Position numbers and translations under genes: made by a program. The notes under the pieces are model-generated. The model saw only the letters and a list, made by a program, of their open reading frames with translations. It ran no database searches and was not told the origin of the DNA. Positions 9,143 through 18,135 of a DNA stretch of 64,000 nucleotides are shown here, piece after piece. The DNA is from Enterococcus aquimarinus (GTDB taxonomy: Bacteria > Bacillota > Bacilli > Lactobacillales > Enterococcaceae): assembly GCF_001885765.1 (NCBI RefSeq), contig NZ_JXKD01000002.1, positions 186,001 to 250,000 on the forward strand, given 5' to 3'. Numbering within the stretch: the first letter of the stretch is position 1; each line of letters begins with the position of its first letter.

Positions 9143-9176
9143 GCTAGAAAGAGTCCGGAATGCTCCTCTTTCTAGC
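9143..9176 (-). terminator. terminator of the pdxK-ECF-ywlG operon
   Basis: Arms GCTAGAAAGAG (9143-9153) and CTCTTTCTAGC (9166-9176), followed on the minus strand by seven T. It lies just past the ywlG stop. Confidence 0.85.
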
Positions 9177-9182
9177 GTCGTT

Positions 9183-9725
9183 TTAGGGATATTGCGCTCT
9201 TGGTCCACCAATGTATTTGGGTCTCGATTTTAGTGCCGTGACGTGTGCGCTGCCGAGTTCTTTTTTGGTCGGGCGAACGGGAACTTGTACATGCTTGACG
9301 TGCATCCCAATCGCCGTATCCCCGATATCAATGCCTGCTTGAGCAACGATGTGTTCGACTTCAACTGGATCATCGAAGTACTTAAAGGCTGCGACGGAAC
9401 AAGCTCCTCCTGCAGTCAAGCTCGGTAAGACTTCGACGATTTCCCATTGCGCGTCTCGAGCAACAGCCCGTTCCACCACGAGGGCCCGATTAAGGTGCTC
9501 ACATCCTTGCACCGCAAGATGAATCCCTTCAGCATCTAGTAGATCTTTAATGGTACGAACGACCCACTCACCTATTTCCTGACTCGGATTTTTCCCAATA
9601 TAGCCGCCAGCAATTTCACTGGTGCTACACCCAAGGACAAATGTATCGCCCGCATGAAGTTGGGCTTGGCTTAAAATTTCTTTGATCATTTGAGTTAAAT
9701 CTACCACGAGTTGTTCTCTATCCAC
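9183..9725 (-). CDS. ywlG: YwlG/TIGR01440 family protein of unknown function
   Basis: Conserved Firmicutes protein, 180 residues, full length for the DUF436/TIGR01440 family. Conserved-looking blocks include [17 protein letters not shown] (about 28-44), [15 protein letters not shown] and [14 protein letters not shown]. The biochemical role is not known. The GTG start (9725) shares one base with the TAG of the upstream ECF gene (TAGTG), so translation is coupled. It is the last of three genes in an operon with a ThiD/PdxK-type kinase and an ECF S component; a link to B6 or thiamin-precursor salvage is inferred only from that context. Confidence 0.85.
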   Translation of the reverse strand: MDREQLVVDLTQMIKEILSQAQLHAGDTFVLGCSTSEIAGGYIGKNPSQEIGEWVVRTIKDLLDAEGIHLAVQGCEHLNRALVVERAVARDAQWEIVEVLPSLTAGGACSVAAFKYFDDPVEVEHIVAQAGIDIGDTAIGMHVKHVQVPVRPTKKELGSAHVTALKSRPKYIGGPRAQYP

Positions 9726-10228
9726 TATCTTACGCCTTCTTTCATTAATGGGTGGTTTATTTTACGAAGGGCACTCATCAAGAAGATGGTTAAGGTAACC
9801 CCAAATATATTTTGAATCGTATTTCCAAAGAGTGAAGCGACTCCGGCCGGCCACGTATACATCAGTCCAGTTGCTAGTGCGTAACCCAACACCATCCAGA
9901 CACTGCCACTTAAAAATCCGAATGTGTCAAACCATCTATTATTCTTACGGAAAAAATATCCCGCAATCCCTCCTTGGATGCCATGAATTAAAACAGACGC
10001 GATAATCCACTGCGGATAGCCTGAAAAAAGATCGATCAATCCGCCGCTTAACGCCCCTACCCAGAAACCGCCTAAAGGACCGAGTAAAAAGGCAGCCGTA
10101 TAAATCCCGACTTCGGCTAACGTGACAAAACCATTGGTGCCAGGGACAGGAAAAATAAATAATAATGAGACCGCGACGGTCAAAGCCGTCAGTAGCGCGA
10201 TTTTAACTAATTGTTTTTGTAAGGTCAT
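9725..10228 (-). CDS. ECF transporter S component, vitamin B6 or HMP type
   Basis: Small membrane substrate-binding subunit of an energy-coupling-factor importer, 167 residues, five to six predicted helices. It shows the S-component pattern [32 protein letters not shown]. It uses a shared EcfAAT module that need not be encoded nearby. The stop of the kinase gene and this ATG abut directly (TAA then ATG), and its own stop overlaps the next GTG. Linkage to a PdxK/ThiD kinase points to pyridoxine/pyridoxal (PdxU-like) or hydroxymethylpyrimidine as substrate. I favour B6 because the kinase-S component-YwlG order resembles the streptococcal pdxK-pdxU2 arrangement. Confidence 0.82.
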   Translation of the reverse strand: MTLQKQLVKIALLTALTVAVSLLFIFPVPGTNGFVTLAEVGIYTAAFLLGPLGGFWVGALSGGLIDLFSGYPQWIIASVLIHGIQGGIAGYFFRKNNRWFDTFGFLSGSVWMVLGYALATGLMYTWPAGVASLFGNTIQNIFGVTLTIFLMSALRKINHPLMKEGVR

Positions 10229-11011
10229 TTATACCGACTCCTTTTTTGTTTTTGGGCGCCAAACATTGCCAGCTTCGCCAACAATGACGCCATTTTCAAT
10301 TGATTGATAGACATGATTTTTACTTTTTTCAATACTTTCGATTAACGAAAAGCCTTGTGCTAGATGGGCACAAATCGCGGAAGAAAAACAACAACCTGCG
10401 CCATGATTGGTTTTTTTTAGGGAAATCGGCCCGGTAAACGACTGGGTAATTGAGCCCTCGCGATACGTATCGATCCCACTTTCGCCACCGGTCACTAACA
10501 CTTTGACGCCGGTTTTCTTCGCAATCTGCTCCGTCGCAAAGGATAATTCTTCGGCTGACGTTAGCTCCTCACTCCCTGATAAGAACTGGGCTTCCCGGCG
10601 ATTAGGCGTAATTAAGTCAACATAAGGAAATAATGCTTTTATTTTTTCAATATAGTCTCTTTGAAGTGCGTCTTTTGTTTCCTTGAACGCCATGACAGGG
10701 TCTAAAATAATCGGAAACCTCCCTTGATTTCTTTGACAAAAATCTTGAACGAGTGACACGGTCTCTAAATCAGCCAACAACCCAATTTTAACACCCGCCA
10801 ACTCGAAGTTTCGCTCAATCGTTTGTAATTGTTCCTCTACCAGCGCAACTGGCAATGGACGAATCACAAAATCATCGACCGCTTCAACGGCCAAACATGT
10901 TAAGACACTTAATCCAAAGACGTCTAACTGTTCAAACGTTCGGAGATCCGTTTGAATCCCTCCGCCACCCCATGTATCGGAACCACCGATTGTTAACGTT
11001 TTAAGTACCAT
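10229..11011 (-). CDS. pdxK: PdxK/ThiD-family pyridoxine or HMP(-P) kinase
   Basis: Ribokinase-fold kinase, 260 residues. The N-terminal substrate loop is GGSDTWGGGGIQTDL (9-23), there is a DPVMAF block, and the C-terminal anion-hole/catalytic region is NHGAGCCFSSAI (about 205), equivalent to GTGCTFSA of ThiD. The CC in place of the usual GC-T is typical of Gram-positive pyridoxal kinases of the ThiD branch, so I call it PdxK-like. ThiD activity is the alternative. ATG 11011 has AAAAGGATG upstream. First gene of the three-gene salvage operon; phosphorylation traps the vitamer brought in by the S component. Confidence 0.8.
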   Translation of the reverse strand: MVLKTLTIGGSDTWGGGGIQTDLRTFEQLDVFGLSVLTCLAVEAVDDFVIRPLPVALVEEQLQTIERNFELAGVKIGLLADLETVSLVQDFCQRNQGRFPIILDPVMAFKETKDALQRDYIEKIKALFPYVDLITPNRREAQFLSGSEELTSAEELSFATEQIAKKTGVKVLVTGGESGIDTYREGSITQSFTGPISLKKTNHGAGCCFSSAICAHLAQGFSLIESIEKSKNHVYQSIENGVIVGEAGNVWRPKTKKESV

Positions 11012-11151
11012 CTTTTCACATCCTTTTTGAACATTATACTTGGAGATTCCCTAAAGCAAAACAGCCAATTGGCTAGTTTTAGACCCATCCACTTTTTTAG
11101 TTGGCACTTTAAACGATTCATACTACAAATCAATCATTCATTTTCTGTAAT

Positions 11152-11190
11152 CAAAAGGAGCTGCGACAATCGTCACAACTCCTCTTTTGT
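11152..11190 (-). terminator. terminator of the purine permease gene
   Basis: Imperfect hairpin: AAAAGGAGCTGCGAC pairs with GTCACAACTCCTCTTTT around a 4-base loop. It lies 85 bases past the permease stop on the minus strand. Confidence 0.6.
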
Positions 11191-11274
11191 TATATGAGAA
11201 CCTGATTCATCAACGGATGATCCTCGTCTACTCTTTTGGAAATCTCACTCACTTCGAGCGAATAGACTGTTGGG

Positions 11275-12651
11275 TTATATCGTAAATAAGTATGCTACTG
11301 AAATCAGCGCGATAACGTGCATAATGGTCGGGATTTCTTTCGTCCGTTTTGCAAAAATCATACAAATTTCATAAGATAAGAAACCTAAAACAAGTCCTAA
11401 CGCAATCGATCCCGTTAACGGCATCATCACGATTGTTAAGAAGGCTGGGATAATTGCTTCGTAGCCGCCATCCCAATCGATTTTTGTAATATTTTGCATC
11501 ATGAAAATTCCGATTACGACCATCGCAGGTGTCGTTACCGCAGACGTTACAAGTGATAACATTGGGTAAAAGAAAGCCGATAATAAGAACAATACTGCGA
11601 CGATAACACTCATTAAACCAGTTCTAGCACCGGCAATAATTCCTGAAACTGATTCAATATAAGTTGATAAGCTAGAAGTGCCAAAAAGTGATCCGAAGAA
11701 TGTTCCAAGCGCATCCGCACTATAAATCCGTGTGTTGTCTTCGAAGTGTTCACTCTTCATTTCAGAAACTTGAGTCGCTGCAGCTGCTAGTGTTGTTGCT
11801 GTTCCAAAAAAATCTAAAAATAAAAACGTTAAAATAATGACTACTGAATCAAATGACAACATTTTCGGTAAGTTTGTCAAAGCAACTAAGAACGTATTGT
11901 CTAGCATCGATTGCATTGGTTCAATGGGTAGTACGATTGGCGATCCTTTTGGTAATTGAGGCAACGTTGCTACAACGCTTTCGCTTAATGTAAACCAGTT
12001 CAACGAAACACCGAAACGAATAAACAAGCCACACAATGCCGCACCAATCATTCCTAGGAAAACCGCGTATTGATTTTTACGAACTAAGAAGAACGCTGCG
12101 GTTAGTAAGCCGAAGAAGGCGATGATGACATTCGGATTGTTAAACCCACCAAAAGCAATAAATAAACCGTCATCGGGAACGATAATTCCTGAATTTTTAA
12201 AACTCACAAAGGCAATAAAAATACCGAGACCCACTGTCCCAGCTTGTTTGACTGTCATCGGAATCGCTTGAATAATTTTTGAGCGAGCACCAGAAAAAGC
12301 TAAAATTAAAAATAATACCGAAGCGACTAATACCGCTGCCAATGCTTCTTGCCATGTTTTTCCCATTTGGAGAACAACTGAATACGCAAAGAAGGCATTC
12401 ATGGACATACATGGTGCTAACCCTAATGGAAATCTTGCCCATAACCCCATAATCAACATCGCAATGGCTGAAGATAAAATCGTTGCCATAAAGACGGCAT
12501 CTTGTGGCATCCCAGCCTGCCCTAAAATAATCGGGTTGACGAAAATAACGTAAGACATCGCAAGGTAAGCCGTCACGCCACCGGTGAATTCGCGTTTATA
12601 CGTAGAACCAGATTTTGTAATTCCAAAATAATGATCAATTTTTTCTTTCAT
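11275..12651 (-). CDS. pbuG: NCS2 (AzgA-type) purine base permease, guanine/hypoxanthine
   Basis: Proton-coupled purine base importer, 458 residues, with about 12-14 membrane segments. The AzgA-branch features are YKREFTGGVTAYLAMSYVIF at the N terminus, GLGLAPC-like PLGLAPCMSMNAFFAYSV, and TATTLAAAATQV followed by SLFGTSSLSTYIESVSGI. I chose ATG 12651 (MKEKIDHYFG) because AAAGGAGG sits 9 bases before it; the longer frame would read back into the riboswitch. The guanine-type riboswitch in the leader supports guanine/hypoxanthine as cargo and predicts shut-off when guanine is abundant. Confidence 0.92.
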   Translation of the reverse strand: MKEKIDHYFGITKSGSTYKREFTGGVTAYLAMSYVIFVNPIILGQAGMPQDAVFMATILSSAIAMLIMGLWARFPLGLAPCMSMNAFFAYSVVLQMGKTWQEALAAVLVASVLFLILAFSGARSKIIQAIPMTVKQAGTVGLGIFIAFVSFKNSGIIVPDDGLFIAFGGFNNPNVIIAFFGLLTAAFFLVRKNQYAVFLGMIGAALCGLFIRFGVSLNWFTLSESVVATLPQLPKGSPIVLPIEPMQSMLDNTFLVALTNLPKMLSFDSVVIILTFLFLDFFGTATTLAAAATQVSEMKSEHFEDNTRIYSADALGTFFGSLFGTSSLSTYIESVSGIIAGARTGLMSVIVAVLFLLSAFFYPMLSLVTSAVTTPAMVVIGIFMMQNITKIDWDGGYEAIIPAFLTIVMMPLTGSIALGLVLGFLSYEICMIFAKRTKEIPTIMHVIALISVAYLFTI

Positions 12652-12717
12652 CTTTGTTTTTCCTCCTTTTGTGAAAAAAATCCACTCAAATGACAAGAAG
12701 GACACAAAGGACTCTTG

Positions 12718-12782
12718 CCATAGTAAGTTACTTATTGGGTAACTTGTAGAAACTTCTGGACCGTATTACCAGAACTATATGG
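12718..12782 (-). promoter_or_regulatory. purine riboswitch aptamer, guanine class
   Basis: Read on the minus strand, P1 is CCATATAGT...ACTATGG. P2 is built from TCTGG/CCAGA with loop TAATACGG. J2/3 is AGTTTCTAC. P3 is AAGTTAC/GTAACTT, and J3/1 is ACTA. The invariant J2/3 and the L2 sequence identify a purine riboswitch; C in J3/1 is the ligand-pairing base of the guanine class (adenine switches have T). A run of T at 12680-12673 downstream suggests a terminator-type expression platform, though I could not draw a convincing terminator stem. Confidence 0.92.
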
Positions 12783-13026
12783 TTTTTCTTCCTTGGATAT
12801 CATAACAGGATTTCTGAAAATAATCAATATAAAACACGAACGAAAATAATGATAATATGATTAAAAGTTCTTGATTGGCTTTATAAAACAGGAATTCCCG
12901 AAGATTATCCTTCGTTTTAGCTTTTAAAAATGGTAAAACGGCGATTTTTGCGCCTAAATCATTTTTTCATTCTGATTTTCATAAAAATTTCATAGTTTTA
13001 ATCTCACCACAATCACCCTCTCTCCT

Positions 13027-13055
13027 TTGAAGGCTTCTTTTTTTCATGGTAAACT
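13027..13055 (+). promoter_or_regulatory. probable sigma-A promoter of yaaA
   Basis: -35 TTGAAG (13027-13032), 17-base spacer, -10 TAAACT (13050-13055), 33 bases before the ATG. Confidence 0.5.
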
Positions 13056-13087
13056 AATAAGAAGTTTATTTACGAAAGGATTTACTT

Positions 13088-13846
13088 ATGCAAATCATTA
13101 TTTCACCGACCAAAACGATGACCACGACTCGTGATCACGACTTCCAGGAAAGTCAGCCTGTATTTTTGGCAGAAACAACTCGTCTTCTTGAAGAATTAAA
13201 AAAGCTTTCGCTAGAGGAAGCGACCGCACTTTGGAAATGTAGCGAAGCACTCGGACAAAAAAATTATGAACGTCTCCTACAAATGGATTTGACCAAGCAA
13301 ACGACACCCGCGATTCTTAGTTATCAAGGCTTGCAGTATCAATACATGGCGCCACATTTATTCACGGCACCGGCATTTGACTATATTCAAGAACGTTTAC
13401 GGATTCTTTCTGGTTTTTATGGGCTCTTACGTCCTTTTGATGGTATTGTGCCTTATCGTTTAGAAATGCAAGCCCCTCTTCGCATTGGAGCGGCCCAAAA
13501 CCTTTATACTTTTTGGGGAAGTCGTCTTTATGAAGCACTCGATTTTGCAAATGGTCCCATCATTAATCTCGCCTCAAACGAATATACAAAAGTCCTCACG
13601 CCTTACTTACAAAAAGACGATCGATTGTTAGATATTTCCTTTGTAAGTCTCGTCAACGGCAAACCCAAAGTCAAAGCAACCTTAGCCAAAATGGCTCGGG
13701 GAGAGATGATTCGTTTTATGGCTGAACATCAAGTCGTTTCAATTGAAGAAATTCAAGCCTTTGATCATCCCGATTATCGTTTTTCAGAATCATTTTCGAC
13801 GGACCAAAAGCTTGTATTTGTTTATCAGGAAACAAAGAACGAATAA
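13088..13846 (+). CDS. yaaA: YaaA-family peroxide stress protein
   Basis: Cytoplasmic YaaA/UPF0246 protein, 252 residues, full family length. It has the canonical start MQIIISPTKTM and the conserved blocks RILSGFYGLLRPFDGIVPYRLEM (about 118-140), NLASNEYTKVL and FVSLVNGKPKVKATLAKMARG. In E. coli YaaA lowers free iron during peroxide stress and binds DNA; the same role here is inferred. ATG 13088 follows GAAAGGA. Monocistronic: its own promoter precedes it, and a divergent-looking spacer separates it from the next gene 112 bases downstream. Confidence 0.92.
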   Translation: MQIIISPTKTMTTTRDHDFQESQPVFLAETTRLLEELKKLSLEEATALWKCSEALGQKNYERLLQMDLTKQTTPAILSYQGLQYQYMAPHLFTAPAFDYIQERLRILSGFYGLLRPFDGIVPYRLEMQAPLRIGAAQNLYTFWGSRLYEALDFANGPIINLASNEYTKVLTPYLQKDDRLLDISFVSLVNGKPKVKATLAKMARGEMIRFMAEHQVVSIEEIQAFDHPDYRFSESFSTDQKLVFVYQETKNE

Positions 13847-13958
13847 CACGCCATTTGGAGGAACACACTTGTGATGATTTTTTTCGCAATGGTGTTTTTC
13901 TTTAGGAAATCGTATACTGTAAGTGGTTTCAATTTCCCAAAAAGAAAGGTTGTTATGA

Positions 13959-14954
13959 ATGAAATATGCCTTATTAACGGACTGGCACGTCCACACAGAA
14001 GGATTCTTAAGTAAAATTCCAACTGATGATTGTCTGTATGTTTGGGATTTCAACAGAGCGCGCGGAGAACAAGCCGCCAAGAAATACAACGCACGTTATG
14101 AAGAAAATCTCGAAAAAGTGTTAGCCGATCCAGCTGTCGAAGCCGTTGTCATCGAAGCACCGACAACGATGCATACAGAGCTAATCTTAGCAGCGATTGC
14201 GCACGGAAAACATCTCTTTGTCGACAAACCGCTCGCACCAACCATGACGGAAGCCTTAGAAATAAAAGCAGCCTTAGAGGCGAGTTCATGCCGCTTTGTC
14301 CTCTCTTTAGAGTCGTTCATTTCAGGGAGTTATCGTTTCGTCAAAGACCAAATCGAAGCGGGAACGATTGGCGATGTTGTTTCGGTTTACTTTCGTCGTG
14401 CGCATGGCGGTGTTTTACATGATTGGCTGCCAGCTGATTGGTACGATGAAACACAAATGGGCGGCGTTACGCTCGATCTGGGTTGCCACGGACTCGCGAT
14501 GTTACCCTACTTGTGTGGCAAACCAACCAAGGTGAACGCGGTCATGACTCAGTTTGGCGAAAAAGGAATGGAAAATAATTCAACAACGGTCGTATCATTC
14601 GAAAATAACGCCATCGGAACAGCCTATACTTCGTTTATGACGACTGTTGGAGAGAATTTTTTGGAAGTCATTGGCCAACATGGTTCGATACAGGTCTTTG
14701 GGAATCCTGATTCTCCAACTGGCGAAAGCATTTGGATTCAGTCTGATCTCGTGGAGGCTTATCACGAAAAAACGGTGATTGACGGCAAAACACTCGCACA
14801 ACAACCTTATCCAATTGAAGTGTTTTCGGCATTAGTCGATGATCCAACACTCCCATCAGTCAAAGAATATGATATCGATGCCGCAGTCGAATTAACTTGG
14901 TTGATTGAACAAGCTTATCGTAGTGCAAATGAGGCTTCAATAAATAAGGCGTGA
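13959..14954 (+). CDS. Gfo/Idh/MocA-family oxidoreductase, atypical N terminus
   Basis: NAD(P)-dependent dehydrogenase family protein, 331 residues. The Rossmann domain spans about 1-120 and the family's C-terminal alpha/beta domain about 125-325. The EKP motif appears as DKPLAPT (around 92), and the downstream GGVTLDLGCHGLAMLPYL matches the conserved D/H region. Unusually, the first strand reads MKYALLTDWHVHTEGF and lacks the GxGxxG/A nucleotide loop, so cofactor binding may differ. The start is ATG 13959 (AAAGAAAGG upstream); the ATG four bases earlier is out of frame. The substrate is unknown. A second member of the family is convergent at 15.1-16.0 kb. Confidence 0.82.
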   Translation: MKYALLTDWHVHTEGFLSKIPTDDCLYVWDFNRARGEQAAKKYNARYEENLEKVLADPAVEAVVIEAPTTMHTELILAAIAHGKHLFVDKPLAPTMTEALEIKAALEASSCRFVLSLESFISGSYRFVKDQIEAGTIGDVVSVYFRRAHGGVLHDWLPADWYDETQMGGVTLDLGCHGLAMLPYLCGKPTKVNAVMTQFGEKGMENNSTTVVSFENNAIGTAYTSFMTTVGENFLEVIGQHGSIQVFGNPDSPTGESIWIQSDLVEAYHEKTVIDGKTLAQQPYPIEVFSALVDDPTLPSVKEYDIDAAVELTWLIEQAYRSANEASINKA

Positions 14955-15065
14955 TAACAAATATTTTGCTTTGCGAAATTGGTGATACATTTGAATCATG
15001 GACTCGTTCCATTACTCGCATATCGTAAGGTTCGCCCATTTCGTAATCAAATATCCATATAAATA

Positions 15066-15095
15066 AAAGAGCGATGACTGCAGTCACCGCTCTTT
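15066..15095. terminator. bidirectional terminator between two convergent Gfo/Idh genes
   Basis: Arms AAAGAGCG (15066-15073) and CGCTCTTT (15088-15095), with an inner TGACTG/CAGTCA stem. It lies between two convergent genes. Confidence 0.8.
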
Positions 15096-15103
15096 CTTGG
15101 TTC

Positions 15104-16045
15104 TTATCCTATTCGAATGGCTTCCATCACGGCAATCATCTGCTTTGTATCTGTCAGATTATGAACCGGACATTGCGTTTGATGGGCTTGGACCAAATCA
15201 ATAAACTGTTGGATTTCAAGCGTCATATCATCGCCCACCAGGGGATATTCATATTGTTGCGCTTCTTTTCCATTCAAATGAATCGTATATTTTTCTAAGC
15301 GATAGAAGAAAGGAATCGTGATTTCGCCGTGTTCACCAATAATACGGGCGACGCGGTCTTTCTCACGGTCAATGCCTCCTTCAACAAACGCTTCGCTGCC
15401 ATTATCAAACGTAAGCGTCGCCGAAAAATACGTATCGATGTCGTCTACGAGCGTGCGCTGACTATCAAGCTTGACAAGTGGAGCATCAATAAGCGCCAAG
15501 ACAAAACCGATAGGGTAAGAGCCGACGTCATTGAGCGCTCCGCCTTGTCCTTTTTGGAATAAGTAGGAATGATTGTTACGTGCCGGCATCACGTCTGAAC
15601 AAAAGCTTGCTTCGATACGGTTAATTTGACCTAGTGTATTCATTGCTTGTTTTAACTGTTGAAAGCCGGTATTGTATTTTGTTTTAAAGGCTTCTACAAA
15701 TAGCGTTTCATGTGCAGTTGCAGCGTCGATGATTTCTTCCATATCAGCGACTGTTAATACCGCGGGCTTCTCACAAAGCACGGGGATATTTAGAGAGAGT
15801 GCCTTGAGTGCCCATTCTTTATGAAAGGCATGCGGTAGCGCAATATAAATGCCTTCAATCGTTGGATCGGCAAGTAAGGCGTCATATGTTTCATAAACCT
15901 GAATCTCCGGATGACGCGTTTGAAAAGCCGTATCTCGCGCGAGTGATTTTGATCCAATGGCACTCACTTTCCCGTTCTTCGTATGCTTGATGCTTTGAGC
16001 AAATCGTTTGGCAATATTGCCGTATCCAATGACACCGATATTCAT
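15104..16045 (-). CDS. Gfo/Idh/MocA-family NAD(P)-dependent oxidoreductase
   Basis: Predicted dehydrogenase, 313 residues. It opens with a complete nucleotide-binding loop (MNIGVIGYGNIAKRF), followed by YIALPHAFHKEWALKAL and the catalytic-region motif CEKPAVLT (about residue 95). The C-terminal domain contains GGALNDVGSYPIGFVLAL. I chose ATG 16045 because GGGAGG lies 8 bases upstream; the longer frame to 16099 has no site. The family acts on sugars, inositols, dihydrodiols or related polyols; the substrate is not known. Apparently a single-gene unit ending at the shared terminator. Confidence 0.88.
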   Translation of the reverse strand: MNIGVIGYGNIAKRFAQSIKHTKNGKVSAIGSKSLARDTAFQTRHPEIQVYETYDALLADPTIEGIYIALPHAFHKEWALKALSLNIPVLCEKPAVLTVADMEEIIDAATAHETLFVEAFKTKYNTGFQQLKQAMNTLGQINRIEASFCSDVMPARNNHSYLFQKGQGGALNDVGSYPIGFVLALIDAPLVKLDSQRTLVDDIDTYFSATLTFDNGSEAFVEGGIDREKDRVARIIGEHGEITIPFFYRLEKYTIHLNGKEAQQYEYPLVGDDMTLEIQQFIDLVQAHQTQCPVHNLTDTKQMIAVMEAIRIG

Positions 16046-16107
16046 TTCTCTTTCCTCCCTATACAGCTTCGTTTTCCAATGTGATCCATCGTCCGTCAAG
16101 AAACGTA

Positions 16108-16993
16108 TTATTTCTTCTTATTTTTCTTTTTCTTTTTTTTAGGCTGTGGCGTATTCGCCATTTCTTTTTCTACTTGGGCGTTTACGACTGGGTCTAGTGG
16201 CTGCTCGACTGGATGAATCGGTTCCGCGATGTCTTTTTTACGTGGGAACCAGCGCAAACCTTGCAATGAAAAATTCGTACTGCCAATCCAAAATAGATGT
16301 CCTAAACTTAAAATCATAAAACTCACAATTAAAAGGAGTAAATACGTACTTTTCATGTTAATTAAAAAAACAAACCAATCGTGAAGCAGCGAGGGAATGC
16401 CCGCAATTTCTTGGACACTGGAAATAATGATATTCGATTGTTCCGATACATAAGCTAAAGCCGCCGGTAATTGTTCCAAGGATAAATCGAGTTGGAACAA
16501 TAACTCACGCCATTCGTTGGTTAAATGGGTTAATTGTTGAGGCGAGAGTTGATTGAGGATTTCACCTATCGTTAGGCCTAAATCAATCGTTTCTGTAATC
16601 ACCACCGCGCTCGCATAAATCGTTCCGCCAATTAGCACGAGATAACCCAAAACAAGTAATAAATCGCGTTTAAAGAAGATTTTTCTTCTAAACCATAACC
16701 AAAAAGCCGTGAAGAAATAAAGGGAAAAACCAAATAAATAGCAAGACTTCTAGTACCAGTACAATACCGACGAGAATACCACCTCGTGTAACCATTGACT
16801 GCACATCCGTTAACGGTGTTTCACTTATTAGTAAGTAGGAAATATGTAACACAGAAAATGAGACTTGGGTTTGGAAGAGTCAAAATAAAAAGTGACGTTG
16901 AAAATAAATCAGTAAGAAGCTCATAATGGAAAAAAACAAATTTTTCTTGTAGACCTTCGTTTTATTCAGCAATTGTGGACTCAGCGGTTGCAT
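16108..16993 (-). pseudogene. decayed gene for a multi-pass membrane protein (one stop, one frameshift)
   Basis: The family is not recognised. An intact gene would start at ATG 16993 (GAGGGG just upstream), with MQPLSPQLLNKTK and a membrane segment. Codon 38 is TGA (16882-16880); the protein sense resumes in the same frame (LFQTQVSFSVLHISYLL...). A one-base insertion in the A5 run at 16701-16705 then breaks the frame; removing one A joins PLFLHGF to WLWFRRKIFFKRDLL and the remaining 180-codon open frame. The rebuilt protein has about five membrane segments, an outer amphipathic region and a very basic tail (KKKKKKNKKK). The residual 16108-16650 frame alone has no start with a ribosome site. 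Confidence 0.7.
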
Positions 16994-17271
16994 AAACACC
17001 CCTCGATTCTCTTTTTTCCATTATACTAGAATCGCGAGTCTAAAAGAACGGTTTCTATGAAAATATTCTCGTACGGTCTCTGCGTAATTAAGTGAGAATT
17101 ACCACCTTTGATCAATACTACGGACGATCGTAGCGACAATGATGAGCAGCTATTTTTAGTTATTGGATACAGACGTCTGATAATTTCTTAAAAAAACCGC
17201 TCGAACTTGCTCCGTTTCTTCATTCCTTGTTATAATCGTCTTAAGACTGTTTTAAAAAAAGGAGCTCATCC
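16994..17271. promoter_or_regulatory. divergent intergenic region with the RpiR-gene promoter
   Basis: No gene. A likely promoter for the + gene is TTGCTC, an 18-base spacer and TATAAT (around 17206-17235). Nothing else is recognised. Confidence 0.4.
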
Positions 17272-18108
17272 ATGGCTGAATTATTCGATACCAGTAATCC
17301 ACAATTAACGGCTAGCGACCATAAAATTATCGCTTTTTTTACCAATCATCCGCAACTTGCACCCTTTTTATCGATTAGCGAGGTCACAGAGACCATCGGC
17401 ATTAGCAATGCGACATTGACTCGATTCGCTAAAAAAACAGGATTTGCAAATTATAAAGAATTAAAACAAGCCTGGCTCACGCAACAACGCATCTCGCCTT
17501 CTGAGAAGTTAGAAAAGCTACGGCAAGAAGCCGCTCCTTTTGAGAGTGCAAATGCCTTGATCCAAAGAGAAATTCAACATTTAAACGAAACAGCGGCTCA
17601 TTTACAAGGAGAATCGTTCCAGCAGGCGGCCCGGGCAATTACACAAAAGAAACAAGTCTATGTTTTTAGTAAAGGGGCCACCAAAGCATTGGGCGACTTA
17701 CTTTATTTTCGTCTCAATCGCTTCGGTATTGCGATTCAACATCTCTGTAGTAGTGGTTCTGAAATCTTCGAAACACTCGCGCACATTACGAGCCAAGATG
17801 TGCTTATTTTATTTGGATTTGGTAAAATACCAAAAGAAACACTCGTTATCTTATCGTACGCGAAAGAACATCACATTACGACACTCTTGTTTAGCGACCA
17901 GTTATACTACGAGAGCCATGAGCCGACGCTTCATCATTTTTATGTGTCACGCGGCCTACCGGATACGTACCATTCACTCACGACAGCCATTGCGCTAATC
18001 GATGCTTTCATTGTCGAAGTCAGCCAATTGGCGCCAGAAGCGTATCAAGAAAAACTGCAGCAATTACATACATTAAAAGAACAATATAAAAAAGAAATTC
18101 CGCGCTAG
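17272..18108 (+). CDS. RpiR/MurR-family transcriptional regulator
   Basis: Sugar-phosphate-responsive regulator, 278 residues. The N-terminal HTH_6 domain is at about 1-75 (ISEVTETIGISNATLTRFAKKTGFANYKELK), and the SIS phosphosugar-binding domain at about 115-245 (VYVFSKGATKALGDLLYFRL). ATG 17272 has AAAGGAGCTC upstream. It converges on the minus-strand PHP-ECF gene cluster and is the most likely controller of it, though no operator could be identified. Its stop lies inside the stem of its own terminator. The ligand is unknown. Confidence 0.88.
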   Translation: MAELFDTSNPQLTASDHKIIAFFTNHPQLAPFLSISEVTETIGISNATLTRFAKKTGFANYKELKQAWLTQQRISPSEKLEKLRQEAAPFESANALIQREIQHLNETAAHLQGESFQQAARAITQKKQVYVFSKGATKALGDLLYFRLNRFGIAIQHLCSSGSEIFETLAHITSQDVLILFGFGKIPKETLVILSYAKEHHITTLLFSDQLYYESHEPTLHHFYVSRGLPDTYHSLTTAIALIDAFIVEVSQLAPEAYQEKLQQLHTLKEQYKKEIPR

Positions 18109-18131
18109 CTAACAAGCTGTCCGGAATTTCT
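18093..18131 (+). terminator. terminator of the RpiR-family gene
   Basis: Arms AGAAATTCCG (18093-18102) and CGGAATTTCT (18122-18131) followed by seven T. The left arm lies inside the last codons. Confidence 0.8.
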
Positions 18132-18135
18132 TTTT

